Source: Rhodobacter sp.
GTDB taxonomy: Bacteria > Pseudomonadota > Alphaproteobacteria > Rhodobacterales > Rhodobacteraceae
Direction of reading: 5' to 3'
Assembly: GCA_013821825.1 (NCBI GenBank)
Contig: PNJK01000009.1
Coordinates: 22,476 to 86,475 of the forward strand
Length of the DNA stretch: 64,000 nt
Made by a program: the position numbers and the translations under genes. The notes beneath the pieces were generated by a model. That model did not search any database. It saw only the letters and a list, made by a program, of their open reading frames with translations, and had not been told where the DNA came from. Below, one piece after another: positions 27,161-37,700 of the stretch (its first letter is position 1; every line of letters starts with the position of its first letter).

Positions 27161-28476
27161 GTCGCTCCCGCGATCAGGTGAAAATAGGTGCCTGTGGATA
27201 GCCCACCCCCGGTTTGACGTCGATAGGACCCGGTTTCGGAAACCGGGGCGCCTGTGGCGTCGGTGACGTCGGCAAGCGTCGCGTCCGGCTGGGTCACTAT
27301 CGTTGAATAATGGAACTCATGCCCTGCCAGCCGCGCGCCCGCCGCATGGCCTGGAATCGCCTCTGCAAGCCGTGCCATCCGATAGCCAAGATGCATCTTC
27401 CGACTTGCGTATGAGGTCACAAGACCCAGAAGCCCCGCCATTTCATGCCGGGTCCCCGCCTTGTCCACCAGTCCCGCACCCATCGCCATGTAGCCTCCGC
27501 ATTCGCCATGAACCGGTTTCGTCTCGGCAAAGCCCCGCAGGCCCGCGCGGAACCGCGCTGCCGCAGCAAGTGCGCCCGCGTGCAGTTCGGGATAGCCGCC
27601 GGGCAGCCAGCAGACATCGGCGGTGTGCTCCGGCGCCTGATCGGCGAGCGGCGAGAAGGGCAGCACCTCGGCCCCTGCCGCGCGCCAGCCGTGCAGAAGA
27701 TGCGGGTAGACGAAGGAAAAAGCCGCGTCGCGGGCCAAGGCGATCCGCTGCCCGGGGGGCGTTATCCTTGCCTCTGTCGAGGGGGTTGCGCAGGTGGCAG
27801 CGGCGGCGAGCAGGGCGTCCAGATCTACGCACTCGCGCATCAGGCCCGCAGCTTCGGCGATCAGGGCTTGCAGGGCTGGCTGTTCCCCGGCCTGCACCAG
27901 GCCAAGATGGCGTTCCGGCATGGCGATGGCTGCGCGCTTGGGCAGGACGCCAAGCAACGTGATCCCCGCCTCCTCCATGCCCTTGCGCACCAGCGCCTCA
28001 TGCCTTGGGCTGGCGATCCGGTTCAGGATGACGCCCGCCACCCTTACCCCGGGTCGAAACCGCGCCAGACCCAAGGCCACCGCAGCCGCCGTCTGCGCCT
28101 GACCCGAGGCGTCGATGACCAGAACCACCGGCCATCCCATCCGCACCGACAGATCCGCCGTCGCGCCATTGCCCGAGGCCCCGGGCAGCGCCACCCCGTC
28201 AAAAAGCCCCATCGACCCTTCCGCAAGGATCAGGTCCGCCCCCTCCGCCGCGCCAAGCAGCCCGTCAAGCATCGTGCCGGCCATCGCCCAGCTGTCCAGG
28301 TTGAACGACGCCCGTCCGGACGCCGCCTGATGAAAGGCCGGGTCGATGTAGTCCGGTCCGTTCTTGAACGGCTGCACCATCAGGCCCCGGTCGCGCAATG
28401 CGGCCAGCAGGCCCAGCATGACCGTGGTCTTGCCGGTTCCCGACGCCGGGGCCGAGATGACAAGCCCCGGGATCAT
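27157..28476 (-). CDS. cobB: Hydrogenobyrinic acid a,c-diamide synthase CobB
   Basis: 439 residues. ATP- and glutamine-dependent amidation of the a and c side chains of hydrogenobyrinic acid. The N-terminal domain has the P-loop [18 protein letters not shown] and the [13 protein letters not shown] block; the C-terminal class I glutamine amidotransferase domain has PGGYPELHA and the nucleophile in [11 protein letters not shown]. It overlaps cobM and cobA by 4 nt each. Confidence 0.93.
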   Translation of the reverse strand: MIPGLVISAPASGTGKTTVMLGLLAALRDRGLMVQPFKNGPDYIDPAFHQAASGRASFNLDSWAMAGTMLDGLLGAAEGADLILAEGSMGLFDGVALPGASGNGATADLSVRMGWPVVLVIDASGQAQTAAAVALGLARFRPGVRVAGVILNRIASPRHEALVRKGMEEAGITLLGVLPKRAAIAMPERHLGLVQAGEQPALQALIAEAAGLMRECVDLDALLAAAATCATPSTEARITPPGQRIALARDAAFSFVYPHLLHGWRAAGAEVLPFSPLADQAPEHTADVCWLPGGYPELHAGALAAAARFRAGLRGFAETKPVHGECGGYMAMGAGLVDKAGTRHEMAGLLGLVTSYASRKMHLGYRMARLAEAIPGHAAGARLAGHEFHYSTIVTQPDATLADVTDATGAPVSETGSYRRQTGGGLSTGTYFHLIAGAT

Positions 28477-29258
28477 CCACCCGTCCCCGGAAAGCGCGGG
28501 TGGGTGCCAACCGGGCGATAGCGGCGGTCATAGTCACCGGCGTAAAGGCGGCTTTCCTCGAATCCCTCTTGCGCCAGTGCCGGGCCGACAAGGATCAGCG
28601 CGGTACGCTCCACCTCGGCCGGAACGGCGGCGGCAAGGGTGGCAAGGGTGGCCCGGATCACCCGCTCATCCGGCCAGCTTGCGCGCCAGACCACGGCGAC
28701 GGGGCAATCCGGGCCGTAATGCGGGGTCAGGTCCGCGACCAGCTTGTCGATCAGGTGGATCGACAGGTGCAATGCCAGGGTCGCCCCGGTAGACCCAAAG
28801 GCCGACAGGGTCTCACGCTCGGGCATCTGGGTGGCGCGACCTTCGGTACGCGTCAGGACGACCGATTGCGCCAGACCCGGCAGAGTCAGTTCCACCCCCA
28901 GCGTCGCGGCGGCGGCGGCAAAGGACGGGACACCCGGCGTCACATCGAAAGGGATGCCAAGCGCGCGCAGGCGGCGCAGCTGTTCCCCCATCGCCGACCA
29001 GACCGAAAGGTCACCCGAATGCAGCCGCGCCACGTCCTGACCGGCGGCATGGGCGGCACTGATCTCGGCCATGATCTCGTCCAGGGAAAAGGGAGCGGTG
29101 TTCACGATCCGGCACCCCGTCGGGCAATGTGACAGCACGCCCTCGGGAACAAGCGAGCCGGCATAAAGACAGACGGGCGAGGCAGCGATCAGGTCGCGCC
29201 CCCGCAGGGTCAGCAGGTCGGGCGCACCGGGGCCGGCGCCAATGAAATGGACGGTCAT
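28473..29258 (-). CDS. cobM: Precorrin-4 C(11)-methyltransferase CobM
   Basis: 261 residues. Tetrapyrrole methylase that methylates C-11 of precorrin-4. Seen are [58 protein letters not shown] and the late [10 protein letters not shown] segment. Tightly overlapped with cobE upstream and cobB downstream. Confidence 0.93.
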   Translation of the reverse strand: MTVHFIGAGPGAPDLLTLRGRDLIAASPVCLYAGSLVPEGVLSHCPTGCRIVNTAPFSLDEIMAEISAAHAAGQDVARLHSGDLSVWSAMGEQLRRLRALGIPFDVTPGVPSFAAAAATLGVELTLPGLAQSVVLTRTEGRATQMPERETLSAFGSTGATLALHLSIHLIDKLVADLTPHYGPDCPVAVVWRASWPDERVIRATLATLAAAVPAEVERTALILVGPALAQEGFEESRLYAGDYDRRYRPVGTHPRFPGTGG

Positions 29259-29617
29259 GGGGTGATCCTTTCGGCAAGGGCGGCGGTAGCGGTGCCGTCC
29301 TGCGAGGCAACACGGGGGGCAAGCAGGCGCGCGCCCGGCCCGGCGGCGGCAAGGGCGGCGGCCTCGGCGACCGATCCGGTGCCATGCAGCGCCTCGACCC
29401 GGTCCGACCGGGTCAGGGTGGGCTGGCCATGCAGGGCTTCTGGCGGCAAGGCCACGACAGGCAGCCCCAACGCCTGACCAAGCGGCGCGAGGCCCGGGGC
29501 TTTGGCCGCAAGCGTCGCAAGATGAGTCACGCCTTTGGAGCCGCCTGCCAGCGCCAGCGCATCTTGCAAGGCGGCAAGAGTGGTTTCCGACCGAAAGCCA
29601 AAGCCAGCGACGATCAT
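29255..29617 (-). CDS. cobE: Cobalamin biosynthesis protein CobE
   Basis: 120 residues from the ATG at 29617; the track ORF runs on upstream in a frame inside cobL. The opening [19 protein letters not shown] and the later LPPEALHG and [15 protein letters not shown] blocks match CobE/the C-terminal domain of CbiG, a small protein of the aerobic cluster whose exact step is still debated (possibly stabilising precorrin intermediates). Overlaps cobL and cobM by 4 nt. Confidence 0.88.
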   Translation of the reverse strand: MIVAGFGFRSETTLAALQDALALAGGSKGVTHLATLAAKAPGLAPLGQALGLPVVALPPEALHGQPTLTRSDRVEALHGTGSVAEAAALAAAGPGARLLAPRVASQDGTATAALAERITP

Positions 29618-30792
29618 CGGGTGACGCTCCACTGCAGGATCGGCAACGCCGCCCGCCAGCCGCGTTTGCGTCCGATAGCGGCAGGTTCCGAGAGTTCGAC
29701 CTTCAGAAGCTGGCCGCCGTGACGGACAGACCAGTCCAGCACCAACGCCTCGGTCTCGATCGTGACAGCGTTCAGCACCAGTCGGGTGCCGACCGGCAAG
29801 ACCTCCCATAGCCGCGTCAGCAGTGCCTCGCTTGCTCCGCCACCAATGAACACGGCGTCTGGTGGGGTCAAACCCTCCAGCCCGTCCGGCGCGCGCGCTT
29901 CGTGCAACCGGTGGCGGTGGGCCAGACCGAAAGCCTCGACATTGCCGCGCGCCCGGGTGGAGCGGGCCGGATCAGCCTCCAGCGCTTCGACTCGTGCGCC
30001 ACCGGCCAGCAGCCATTCGATGCCTACCGACCCGGACCCCGCGCCGATATCCCACAGAACCTCGCCCGCCCGGGGGGCCAGCGCCGACAGGGTCAGCGCA
30101 CGGACCGGGCGCTTGGTGATCTGGCCGTCATGGGCAAAAAGCCGGTCCGGCAGGCCTGCAGCGCGCGGCAGCCCGGTTTCGGTGGCCTCGATGGCCACCG
30201 AAACCGGGGCCATCAGGTCTTGCGGAACAGCGGTCGGGGCAACGGGACGCACCCTCTCCTGCGGGCCGCCAAGCCGCTCCAGCACCGTCAGTCGCGCGTT
30301 CGGGTGGTCGTTCGACAGCAGCCAACCGGCCAGCTCTGCCACCGCCACGCCATCACGCACCGTGCAGATCACCCGCACCCCCCGGCCCAGAAGCAGACGC
30401 AGGCGCGCAAAAGGCGCGGCATGCAGGCCAAGGCAAAGCACCTCTTCCAGCCGCCAGCCCAGGCGGTTCGCGGCAAGCTGAAACGTTGAAGGTGCGGGGT
30501 GCGATACCCACTCGTCCGGCAAGAGATGCGCCATCAGACTGCCTCCGGCGCCGAACCAGAATGGATCGCCCGAGGCAAGGACGACCGTCGCCCGCCCCCG
30601 CCGCGCCAGCACAGGGGCCACGTCAAAGGGCACGGGCCAGGGTTGACCCCGCCCGTCCGCCCCGATCAGTTCCAGGTGCCGGGGGCCGCCAAAGACGGTT
30701 TCTGCTTCGGCAAGTGCGGCGCGGCTTGCAGTGGACAGGCCTGCCGGTCCATCCTCACCCAGCCCGATCAGGGTCAGCCAGGGATTACCCAT
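29614..30792 (-). CDS. cobL: Precorrin-6Y C5,15-methyltransferase (decarboxylating) CobL
   Basis: 392 residues, a fusion of a CbiE-type methylase ([30 protein letters not shown]) and a CbiT-type domain ([32 protein letters not shown]). It methylates C-5 and C-15 and decarboxylates the acetate side chain. The start [10 protein letters not shown] at 30792 is preferred over the upstream track start because it begins the methylase fold. Its ATG shares the tetranucleotide CATG with the ATG of cobK on the other strand. Confidence 0.92.
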   Translation of the reverse strand: MGNPWLTLIGLGEDGPAGLSTASRAALAEAETVFGGPRHLELIGADGRGQPWPVPFDVAPVLARRGRATVVLASGDPFWFGAGGSLMAHLLPDEWVSHPAPSTFQLAANRLGWRLEEVLCLGLHAAPFARLRLLLGRGVRVICTVRDGVAVAELAGWLLSNDHPNARLTVLERLGGPQERVRPVAPTAVPQDLMAPVSVAIEATETGLPRAAGLPDRLFAHDGQITKRPVRALTLSALAPRAGEVLWDIGAGSGSVGIEWLLAGGARVEALEADPARSTRARGNVEAFGLAHRHRLHEARAPDGLEGLTPPDAVFIGGGASEALLTRLWEVLPVGTRLVLNAVTIETEALVLDWSVRHGGQLLKVELSEPAAIGRKRGWRAALPILQWSVTR

Positions 30793-31540
30793 GACACGCA
30801 TACTTCTGCTGGGCGGCACGACCGAGGCCAACCTCATGGCCCGCGCCATCGCCGAAGCGGGGCTGGCGGGGGTCTATTCCTACGCCGGGCGCACCGAGGC
30901 GCCCATGGGTCAGCCGATCCACATGCGGGTCGGCGGATTTGGTGGCGTCACAGGGTTGCGGGCCTATCTGACGGCGGAATCCATCACCCATGTCATCGAC
31001 GCGACCCATCCTTTCGCCGCTCAGATGAGCAGGAATGCCGTGAGCGCCTGCGAGGCCTCTGGCATCCCGCTGATTGCGCTGGAACGCGCTCCCTGGACGG
31101 CGGGAGAGGGTGATCGCTGGACGATGGTCCCCGACCTGCCTGCCGCGGTCGCCGCCCTTGCCGGTCCGCCACGAAGGGTGTTCCTGGGCATCGGGCGTCA
31201 AAATCTGGAGCCCTTCGCTGCCCAGCCGCAGCACCATTATCTTCTGCGGCTTGTCGATGCGCCGACCGGCCCCTTGCCCTTGCCGCAGGCGGATGTGGTA
31301 GTGGCTCGCGGGCCCTTCGACGTGGCCGGCGACAGCGCCCTGATGCGCGACCACGGCACTGAGGTCGTCGTAGCCAAGAATGCGGGCGGCAAGGGGGCAG
31401 TGGCCAAGATCGCCGCTGCGCGGGCCTTGGGCCTGCCGGTGGTGATGATCGACCGCCCGATGATTCCGCCACGACCCGTGGCGCGAAGTGTGGCCGCTGT
31501 GATGGACTGGCTGCATCATCCCGCCCTCCGGGGCGAGTAG
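30791..31540 (+). CDS. cobK: Precorrin-6A reductase CobK, antisense to the surrounding operon
   Basis: 249 residues. NADPH-dependent reduction of precorrin-6A to 6B. Motifs: RILLLGGTTEANLMARAIAE, VIDATHPFAAQMSRNAVSA, VFLGIGRQNLEPF and VVVAKNAGGKGAVAKIAAAR. It is the only plus-strand gene inside the long minus-strand cob operon: the start codon overlaps the cobL start (CATG, 30790-30793) and the end overlaps the cobJ end by 25 nt. Its promoter and ribosome-binding site must lie within the cobL coding region. No clear Shine-Dalgarno is visible (CAGGGATTACCC before the ATG). Confidence 0.93.
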   Translation: MTRILLLGGTTEANLMARAIAEAGLAGVYSYAGRTEAPMGQPIHMRVGGFGGVTGLRAYLTAESITHVIDATHPFAAQMSRNAVSACEASGIPLIALERAPWTAGEGDRWTMVPDLPAAVAALAGPPRRVFLGIGRQNLEPFAAQPQHHYLLRLVDAPTGPLPLPQADVVVARGPFDVAGDSALMRDHGTEVVVAKNAGGKGAVAKIAAARALGLPVVMIDRPMIPPRPVARSVAAVMDWLHHPALRGE

Positions 31541-32250
31541 ACCCAGCGCCCCACCCGTCGGGTGGCAGAGTTGCCGACGATCACCACCGTACGCATGTCG
31601 GCCATCTCGGGCGTCGCCTCGCCCAAGGTTATGGTCGCGATCCGCTCATCCGGCGTCGAAACCGCGCGGGCGAAAGTGACCAGCCGATCCGAGCCGCATT
31701 CCTCGCGCAGGACTTCCAGCGTCCGGGCAAAACCCTCGGGGCGGCTGGCCGAGCGGGGGTTGTAGAAAGCCATCGCAAGATCGGCCCTTGCGGCAAGGCG
31801 CAGCCGGGTCTCGATCATTTCCCACGGCTTCAGATTGTCCGACAGGTTGATGCAGCAGAAATCATGGCCCAGCGGCGCCCCTACTGCCGCCGCCGCCGCC
31901 AGCATCGCAGTAATCCCCGGCAGCACGCGGATATCCAGCGCCTGCCAATCCTCGCGCCCCTCCAGCGCCTCGAACACGGCGCTCGCCATCGCGAAGACGC
32001 CGGGATCGCCGGAGCTGACCACCACGACCCGGCGGCCATCCGCCGCCATCGCCAGCGCGGCGCGGGCGCGGTCAAGTTCCACGCGGTTGTCCGAGGGGTG
32101 CAGCGTCAGCCCTGCGCGCGGCGCCACGCGGGCAACGTAGGGGATGTAGCCGACCACGTCGGTCGCCTCGGCCAGGGCGGAAACGACTTCGGGCGTGACC
32201 AGACGGTCATCCCCCGGCCCAAGCCCCGCGATGATCAGCGAACCGGTCAT
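31516..32250 (-). CDS. cobJ: Precorrin-3B C(17)-methyltransferase CobJ
   Basis: 244 residues. Methylates C-17 and contracts the ring. Motifs: LIIAGLGPGDDRLVTPEVV, GYIPYVARV, VVSSGDPGVFAMASAV, VLPGITAMLAAAAAVGAPLG and FYNPRSASRPEGFARTLEV. It is coupled to cobI by a 4-nt overlap; its 3' end overlaps that of cobK on the opposite strand. Confidence 0.94.
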   Translation of the reverse strand: MTGSLIIAGLGPGDDRLVTPEVVSALAEATDVVGYIPYVARVAPRAGLTLHPSDNRVELDRARAALAMAADGRRVVVVSSGDPGVFAMASAVFEALEGREDWQALDIRVLPGITAMLAAAAAVGAPLGHDFCCINLSDNLKPWEMIETRLRLAARADLAMAFYNPRSASRPEGFARTLEVLREECGSDRLVTFARAVSTPDERIATITLGEATPEMADMRTVVIVGNSATRRVGRWVYSPRRAG

Positions 32251-32984
32251 TCCGCGATCTCCGGGCGGCGGCCGTGACCGTGCACGAGGACAATCGCGAA
32301 ATAGGGGCAGTCGGCGGTGTCCACCTCGGCCAGCCGCGCAACACGCTGGTTCGGCATCGTGCCGCGTTCCACCAGCCAGGCCGCATCCAGCCGTCCGGCC
32401 CGTTCCAGCGCCCGCCGGACGCGGGGCAGGTTGCGCCCGGTTTTCATCACCACCAGCGCGTCGGCGCTTTCCATGTGACGCACCAGATCATCCTCGGGCA
32501 AAGTGCCCATCAGCACCGTCAGCACATCGTCGCCCCAGGTGATCGGTGTGTCGGTCGCATTCCAGCAGCCGGTCATGCCGGTGATACCGGGGATCACCTC
32601 GACCGGGACGCGGCCTTGCAGGCGGGAATGCAGGTGCATGAAACTGCCGTAGAAAAACGGATCGCCTTCGCACAGGACCAGCACATCCGCAGTGCCGGCC
32701 AGATCCGCCAGCCGGTCCGCCCATGCGTCATAGAACCGTGCCAGCGCCTCGGTGTATTCCGAGCTATCGAAGGGCAACTCAGTCGTCACCGGATACTCCA
32801 TCGGGTATTCCGTGACATCAGCCGCCAGCATCCCCTCGACGATGCGCCGCGCCTGCCCCGCACGCCCGGCCTTTCGGAAATAGGCCACATGGCGCGCCTC
32901 TCCGATGGAGCGGGCGGCGCGCAGGGTCATCAGGTCGGGGTCGCCGGGGCCAAGACCCGCGCAGATGACGCGTCCCATGGTCAT
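32247..32984 (-). CDS. cobI: Precorrin-2 C(20)-methyltransferase CobI
   Basis: 245 residues. Methylates C-20 of precorrin-2. Motifs: VICAGLGPGDPDLMTLRAAR, ADVLVLCEGDPFFYGSFMHL and VIPGITGMTGCWNATDTPI. Start and stop overlap cobH and cobJ by 4 nt. Confidence 0.94.
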   Translation of the reverse strand: MTMGRVICAGLGPGDPDLMTLRAARSIGEARHVAYFRKAGRAGQARRIVEGMLAADVTEYPMEYPVTTELPFDSSEYTEALARFYDAWADRLADLAGTADVLVLCEGDPFFYGSFMHLHSRLQGRVPVEVIPGITGMTGCWNATDTPITWGDDVLTVLMGTLPEDDLVRHMESADALVVMKTGRNLPRVRRALERAGRLDAAWLVERGTMPNQRVARLAEVDTADCPYFAIVLVHGHGRRPEIAE

Positions 32985-33610
32985 TCCTTCCGGCTGGCGA
33001 GCGCATTGACGGCGGCCACCGTGATCGCCGACCCGCCAAGGCGGCCCTTGACGATCAGGCTGGGAACCGGCGGCACCTCCATCAGGGCATCCTTCGATTC
33101 CGCGGCTCCGACAAAGCCCACCGGGCAGCCGATGATCGCGGCGGGGCGGGGGCAGGCGGGGTCTTCCAGCATGTTCAGCAGATGGAACAGCGCCGTCGGA
33201 GCATTTCCGATCGCCACCACCGCGCCTTCAAGATGCGGGCGCCAAAGTTCCACCGCCGCTGCGGACCGGGTGTTCTTCATGCTTGCCGCAATGCCGGGGA
33301 CAGCCGGGTCCTGCAAGGTGCAGATCACCGCGTTGTCGGCTGGCAGGCGCTTGCGGGTGATACCTTCGCTGACCATGCGCACATCGCACAGGATCGGCGC
33401 GCCGGCCTCCAGCGCGGCCCGCGCCGCAATCGCCATGCCGGGGGAAAACCGGATGTGCGGCGCAAGATCGACCATCCCCGCAGCATGGATCATCCGGACA
33501 GCGACCACCTCTTCTTCCGGAGTGAAGCGCGCCAGATCGGCCTCGGCCCGGATCATGGCGAAGCTTTGGACATAGATCGTGGCGCCGTCGGTTTCATAAA
33601 GGTGGGGCAT
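32981..33610 (-). CDS. cobH: Precorrin-8X methylmutase CobH
   Basis: 209 residues. Moves the C-11 methyl group to C-12, giving hydrogenobyrinic acid. The catalytic histidine sits in VAVRMIHAAGMVDLA; IIGCPVGFVGAAESKDALM is the C-terminal conserved block. Its start lies 17 nt inside the end of cobG, an overlap longer than the 4-nt type used elsewhere in the operon. Confidence 0.94.
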   Translation of the reverse strand: MPHLYETDGATIYVQSFAMIRAEADLARFTPEEEVVAVRMIHAAGMVDLAPHIRFSPGMAIAARAALEAGAPILCDVRMVSEGITRKRLPADNAVICTLQDPAVPGIAASMKNTRSAAAVELWRPHLEGAVVAIGNAPTALFHLLNMLEDPACPRPAAIIGCPVGFVGAAESKDALMEVPPVPSLIVKGRLGGSAITVAAVNALASRKE

Positions 33611-34736
33611 GTTGGGCCTTCAGCAGGTCAGGAAGTGCGGCGGGTGAAAGGCCGCGCCGCTCGGGGGTGTCGGACGCCGTGCCGCCACGCACAAGATCAT
33701 AGCCTTGGGTCGAGGCAACCAGGGTCAGGTCGGTTGGTCCGGGATGGGCGCAGCCCTTGGCACAACCGGAAACATGAAGGTGCCTGCCATGGGGAATATG
33801 CCCCGCGAGGCTGCGGGCCAGAGACCGGGTTTCGCCCAGCGCCTGCGGGCACCCCGGAGCACCAGTGCAGGCCATGACCTGCAGCAGCGGATCGTCGGGC
33901 GAGGCAATTACTTCGGGCAGGACCGGCATGGCCTTCACCCCGGCCAGCATCAGCATCCGCCACGGCGTCGGGCGGATCTCGTGACTCAGCGCGGCAAGGA
34001 CGGCAAGCGTCCGCGCCGCCATCTGGCCAAAGGCCAGCGCCACCAGAGCGCCTGCGGGGTGAAGGCCGGGCCCGGGTTGGGAAAGGGGTTCAGCCGGGGG
34101 CGTATTGCAGCCGTCCGGCACCATACCCCGGCCAATCAGCGCCGCCATCCTGCCCCGACCGTTCGTCATTCCGCCCAAGGTCAGAAACCAGTCCGCCATG
34201 GACAGGACATCCGTGCCAAGGTCAGTGACCGGCTTGCCGAAGGGGTGCCCGTCCGGGCGCAGGATCAGCTGCCCATCTGCCGACCGTTCCACCCGGATAT
34301 CTGCGGATGCGTTCGTCAGCACCGGACGCGGGCCGCAATCCAGCGCAAAGCCGAATTTCCCCGGCAGGCGCGGCAAACGCGTCAGAGCTTTCGCAAAGCC
34401 GGTCGCCAGCGTCTCGGTTTCCTCATCCCGGAACGGCGTGACAATCAGGTTGCGCAGCGATTCCGTCTCGATGTCGGGATCAATCAGGCCCAGCGCGTCG
34501 AGATCGGCGATCAGCGGCCCGTGCGACGTCTCGCTGACCCCGCGCAGTTGCAGGTTGGCACGGGCGGACAGGTCGATGATCCCGTTGCCATGGGCCAGGG
34601 CCGCACGCGCGATCCCCTCGGCCTGCGCCCGGGACAGCCTGCCCCCCGGTGGGCGGATGCGCACCAGCCAGCCGTCGCCTGACAGCATCGGCCGCAATGC
34701 GCCGGGGCACCAGCCCTTGACCTCGAACCCGCTCAT
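33594..34736 (-). CDS. cobG: Precorrin-3B synthase CobG
   Basis: 380 residues, sulfite-reductase-like protein with a 4Fe-4S cluster and mononuclear iron that uses O2 to hydroxylate C-20 and form the gamma-lactone of precorrin-3B; it makes this pathway aerobic. The likely cluster cysteines are in ACTGAPGCPQA and HVSGCAKGCAHPGPTDL; LSARANLQLRGV near the N-terminus is the ferredoxin-like half-domain. Coupled to cobN by a 4-nt overlap. Confidence 0.92.
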   Translation of the reverse strand: MSGFEVKGWCPGALRPMLSGDGWLVRIRPPGGRLSRAQAEGIARAALAHGNGIIDLSARANLQLRGVSETSHGPLIADLDALGLIDPDIETESLRNLIVTPFRDEETETLATGFAKALTRLPRLPGKFGFALDCGPRPVLTNASADIRVERSADGQLILRPDGHPFGKPVTDLGTDVLSMADWFLTLGGMTNGRGRMAALIGRGMVPDGCNTPPAEPLSQPGPGLHPAGALVALAFGQMAARTLAVLAALSHEIRPTPWRMLMLAGVKAMPVLPEVIASPDDPLLQVMACTGAPGCPQALGETRSLARSLAGHIPHGRHLHVSGCAKGCAHPGPTDLTLVASTQGYDLVRGGTASDTPERRGLSPAALPDLLKAQHAPPL

Positions 34737-37700
34737 GCCAGCACCGCCGCAATGGAATTGCGCCGGGTCAGCCAGAGGTCTGCGTCACGAAGGCGGCGGA
34801 AGAGGTCTTCCATGGCTTGCAGGGCAGCCGGGTTTTCGCGGCCCAGGAAGTCGCGGACCTCAGCGCGGCCCAGCGTCGCGTCGTGGTAGAGGTCGAAGAG
34901 ATGCGGCGGCACGGCCTGCGCCAGATGGGCAAAGGCGGCCATGTGGTCGAGCGTTGCCGCGATTTCCGCCCCGCCCCGGTAGCCGTGGTTCATCATGCCG
35001 GCGGCCCAGTCCGGGTTCGCGGCGCGGGCGCGGACCACGCGGGCGATTTCCTCGGTCAGGGTGCGGGCGCGGGGGCTGTCCGGGTGGGTAGCGTCGAGAT
35101 GGTAGAGGGTTGGCGCCTCTCCGCCCAGCCGCGCCACCGCTGCTGCGAACCCCGCCTCATGTGCCGCATAGTCGGCGGCGACCAGCACGTCGGTTTCCGG
35201 CAGGTCTTGCGCATGGACAAAAGCATCCGCCCCCAGAACCCGCGCTTCCAGCCCCTTGCGATCTTCGGTCGATTGCCCGTCTGCCCCGATTGCCCAGCTT
35301 GACGCGGTCAGCCAGGCTTCGCCCGCCGCAGCCCGCGCCGCATCGGTGAAGCTGTCGGCGGCGGTCCCCATGCCAAGGCCGTAAAGCCCCGGCTGCGGAC
35401 CAAAGACCCGGGCCGCGCGCAGGGTATAGGGGTTGTCCTCCGCGGTCTCGTCACGGGCCGACAAGGCCTCGGCCCCTGCCTCGAACAACTGGGCCAGACC
35501 GGGGAACACGTCGCGGAACAGGCCCGAGACACGCAGGGTCACGTCGATCCTTGGGCGGCCAAGCAGGGCAAGCGGCAGAATCTCGAACCCCGACACCCGG
35601 GCCGAGCCTTCGTCCCAGCGCGGGACAAGGCCGGCAAGGTGCAGCGCCATGGCAAATTCCTCGCCCGCTGTCCGCATCGTGGCCGACCCCCAAAGGTCCA
35701 CCACCAGCCCGCGCGGATAGTCGCCATGGTCCTGCAGATGTCGACGGACCAATTCTTCCGCCAGCTTCACGCCCTGCGCGTGCGCATTGCGCGACGGCAC
35801 CGCCCTTGGATCGACGCTGTAAAGATTGCGCCCGGTCGGCAGCACGTCGCTGCGCCCCCGGTTGGGCGAGCCTGCCGGCCCTGGCGCCACGCGGCGACCG
35901 GCCAGTGCTGCCATCAGGCCGTCGCGTTCCCCGACACCCTGACCGAAGACGTGCAACCCATGACCAAACTGGCTTTCCTTGATATCGCAGACAAAGCGGT
36001 CGATCCGGGTGATCACCTCGGCCGGGGTCGCGTCCACCGGAAGCCCCAGATCAGCCGCCACGCCAGAGGTCGCCGCCTCGTCCCGGATGGCGCCGACCAG
36101 CCGCCCACGGCGGGCCGGGTCCAGCCCGTCAGCGGTGGAATACTCGTCCAGCAGACGCTCCAGCCGGGCCAGTTCCGGCGGACGGCGGCTTTCCACCATC
36201 GGCGGCGGCAGATGCCCAAGGGTCACCGCGCTGATCCGCCGCTTGGCCTGCGCGGCTTCACCGGGGTCGTTGACGATGAAGGGATAAATCACCGGCAGGG
36301 GGCCGATCAGCGCCTCCGGCCAGCATGTGTCGCTCAGTGCCACCGATTTCCCCGGCAGCCATTCCAGCGTGCCATGCGCCCCCATGTGGACCAGCGCATG
36401 CAGGCCCTGCGCCCGAAGCCAGAGGTAAAACGCCACATAGGCATGACGCGGAACGCGCGAGAGATCGTGATAATCCGCCTCACGCCCCTGAACCTCGCCG
36501 CGTTCGGGTTGCAGAGCGACGAGGATCCGGCCCCGCCGCGCGGCTGGAAAGCGGAAGGCACCGTTCTCGACCGAGGGGTCAGCTTCGATGGCGCCCCATG
36601 CTGCGGTCAGATCGGCGCGCAGGGGTTCGGGCAGACTGCCAAGCTCGGCAATGTAGTCGGCCACAGGCCATTCGATCACCTCGGTCAACGCTTCGGGCAA
36701 GGGTCTGCCCGTGGCGACGGCGTAGCCCTCGTCGGCCATCGCCTCCAGCAACGCCTCGACCGAAGCCAGCGCGTCCAGTCCCACCGCATGCGCCATCTGG
36801 TGCGCCCGTCCGGGATAGGTTGACAGGATCACGGCAAGAGACCGCTCTGCCGCCGGGGCAACCGCGAGCCTGTGCCACGCGCGGATCCGGCCCACCACCG
36901 CGTCAATCCGCGCCTGATCCGCCCGATGCGCAAAGCGCGAGAATTGCAGTTCCGGGTGTCGCTTGCCCGGGGACTTGTGGCTTATCAGCCCGGCGAACAG
37001 CCGCCCGTCCACCTCGGGCAGCACCACATGCATGGCCAGATCGGCAGGCGAAAGCCCTCGGTCGGACGCCACCCAATTCCGCCGCCGCGCGGTGGACAGT
37101 GCCACCTGGAACGCCGGGCAATCCACCGCGTCAAACGGCGTCGCCCCATCCGCGCCCTGCGCCGAAAATGCCGTGGCGTTGACAATGGCTACCGGTGGTC
37201 GCTGTGCAAGATGTCCGCGCAGCCAATCCGCCACGCCGTCGGCCTTCAGGCTGGGCGCAAAGGCGCCATATGCGGCAAACCCGGCCCTGCGTAGCGCAGT
37301 GATCAGCGCATCGATCGGAGCGGTATCCCCGGCGGTCAGGTAACTGCGGTAGAAAGTCACCAGCACCGGGTTTTCGCCCGGCGCAGGCGAACAGACCCCG
37401 CTCAGCGGGTCGTAAAACCCCATCTCCGGCACGGTCTTGTCACCCGCCACCGGCCCGGCATAAAGCCCCGCCGCCAGCGCAAGCTGGGCGAGCGCCGCCT
37501 GCGCCGCCACCGCACCGCCCTGATCGCACAACGCCTGCAGCCGCCGCAGGGTCGAGACCGGCAGGGTCGAGATCGCATCCAGCCGGTCGTCAGGCCGCCC
37601 ATCCGCAGGCAGGACGGCCAACGCGATACCCTGCCGGCGGGCCATGTCCTGCAAGACGGCCAGCCCATGGGGCCAATAGGCCTCGCCCCCGATCAGACGG

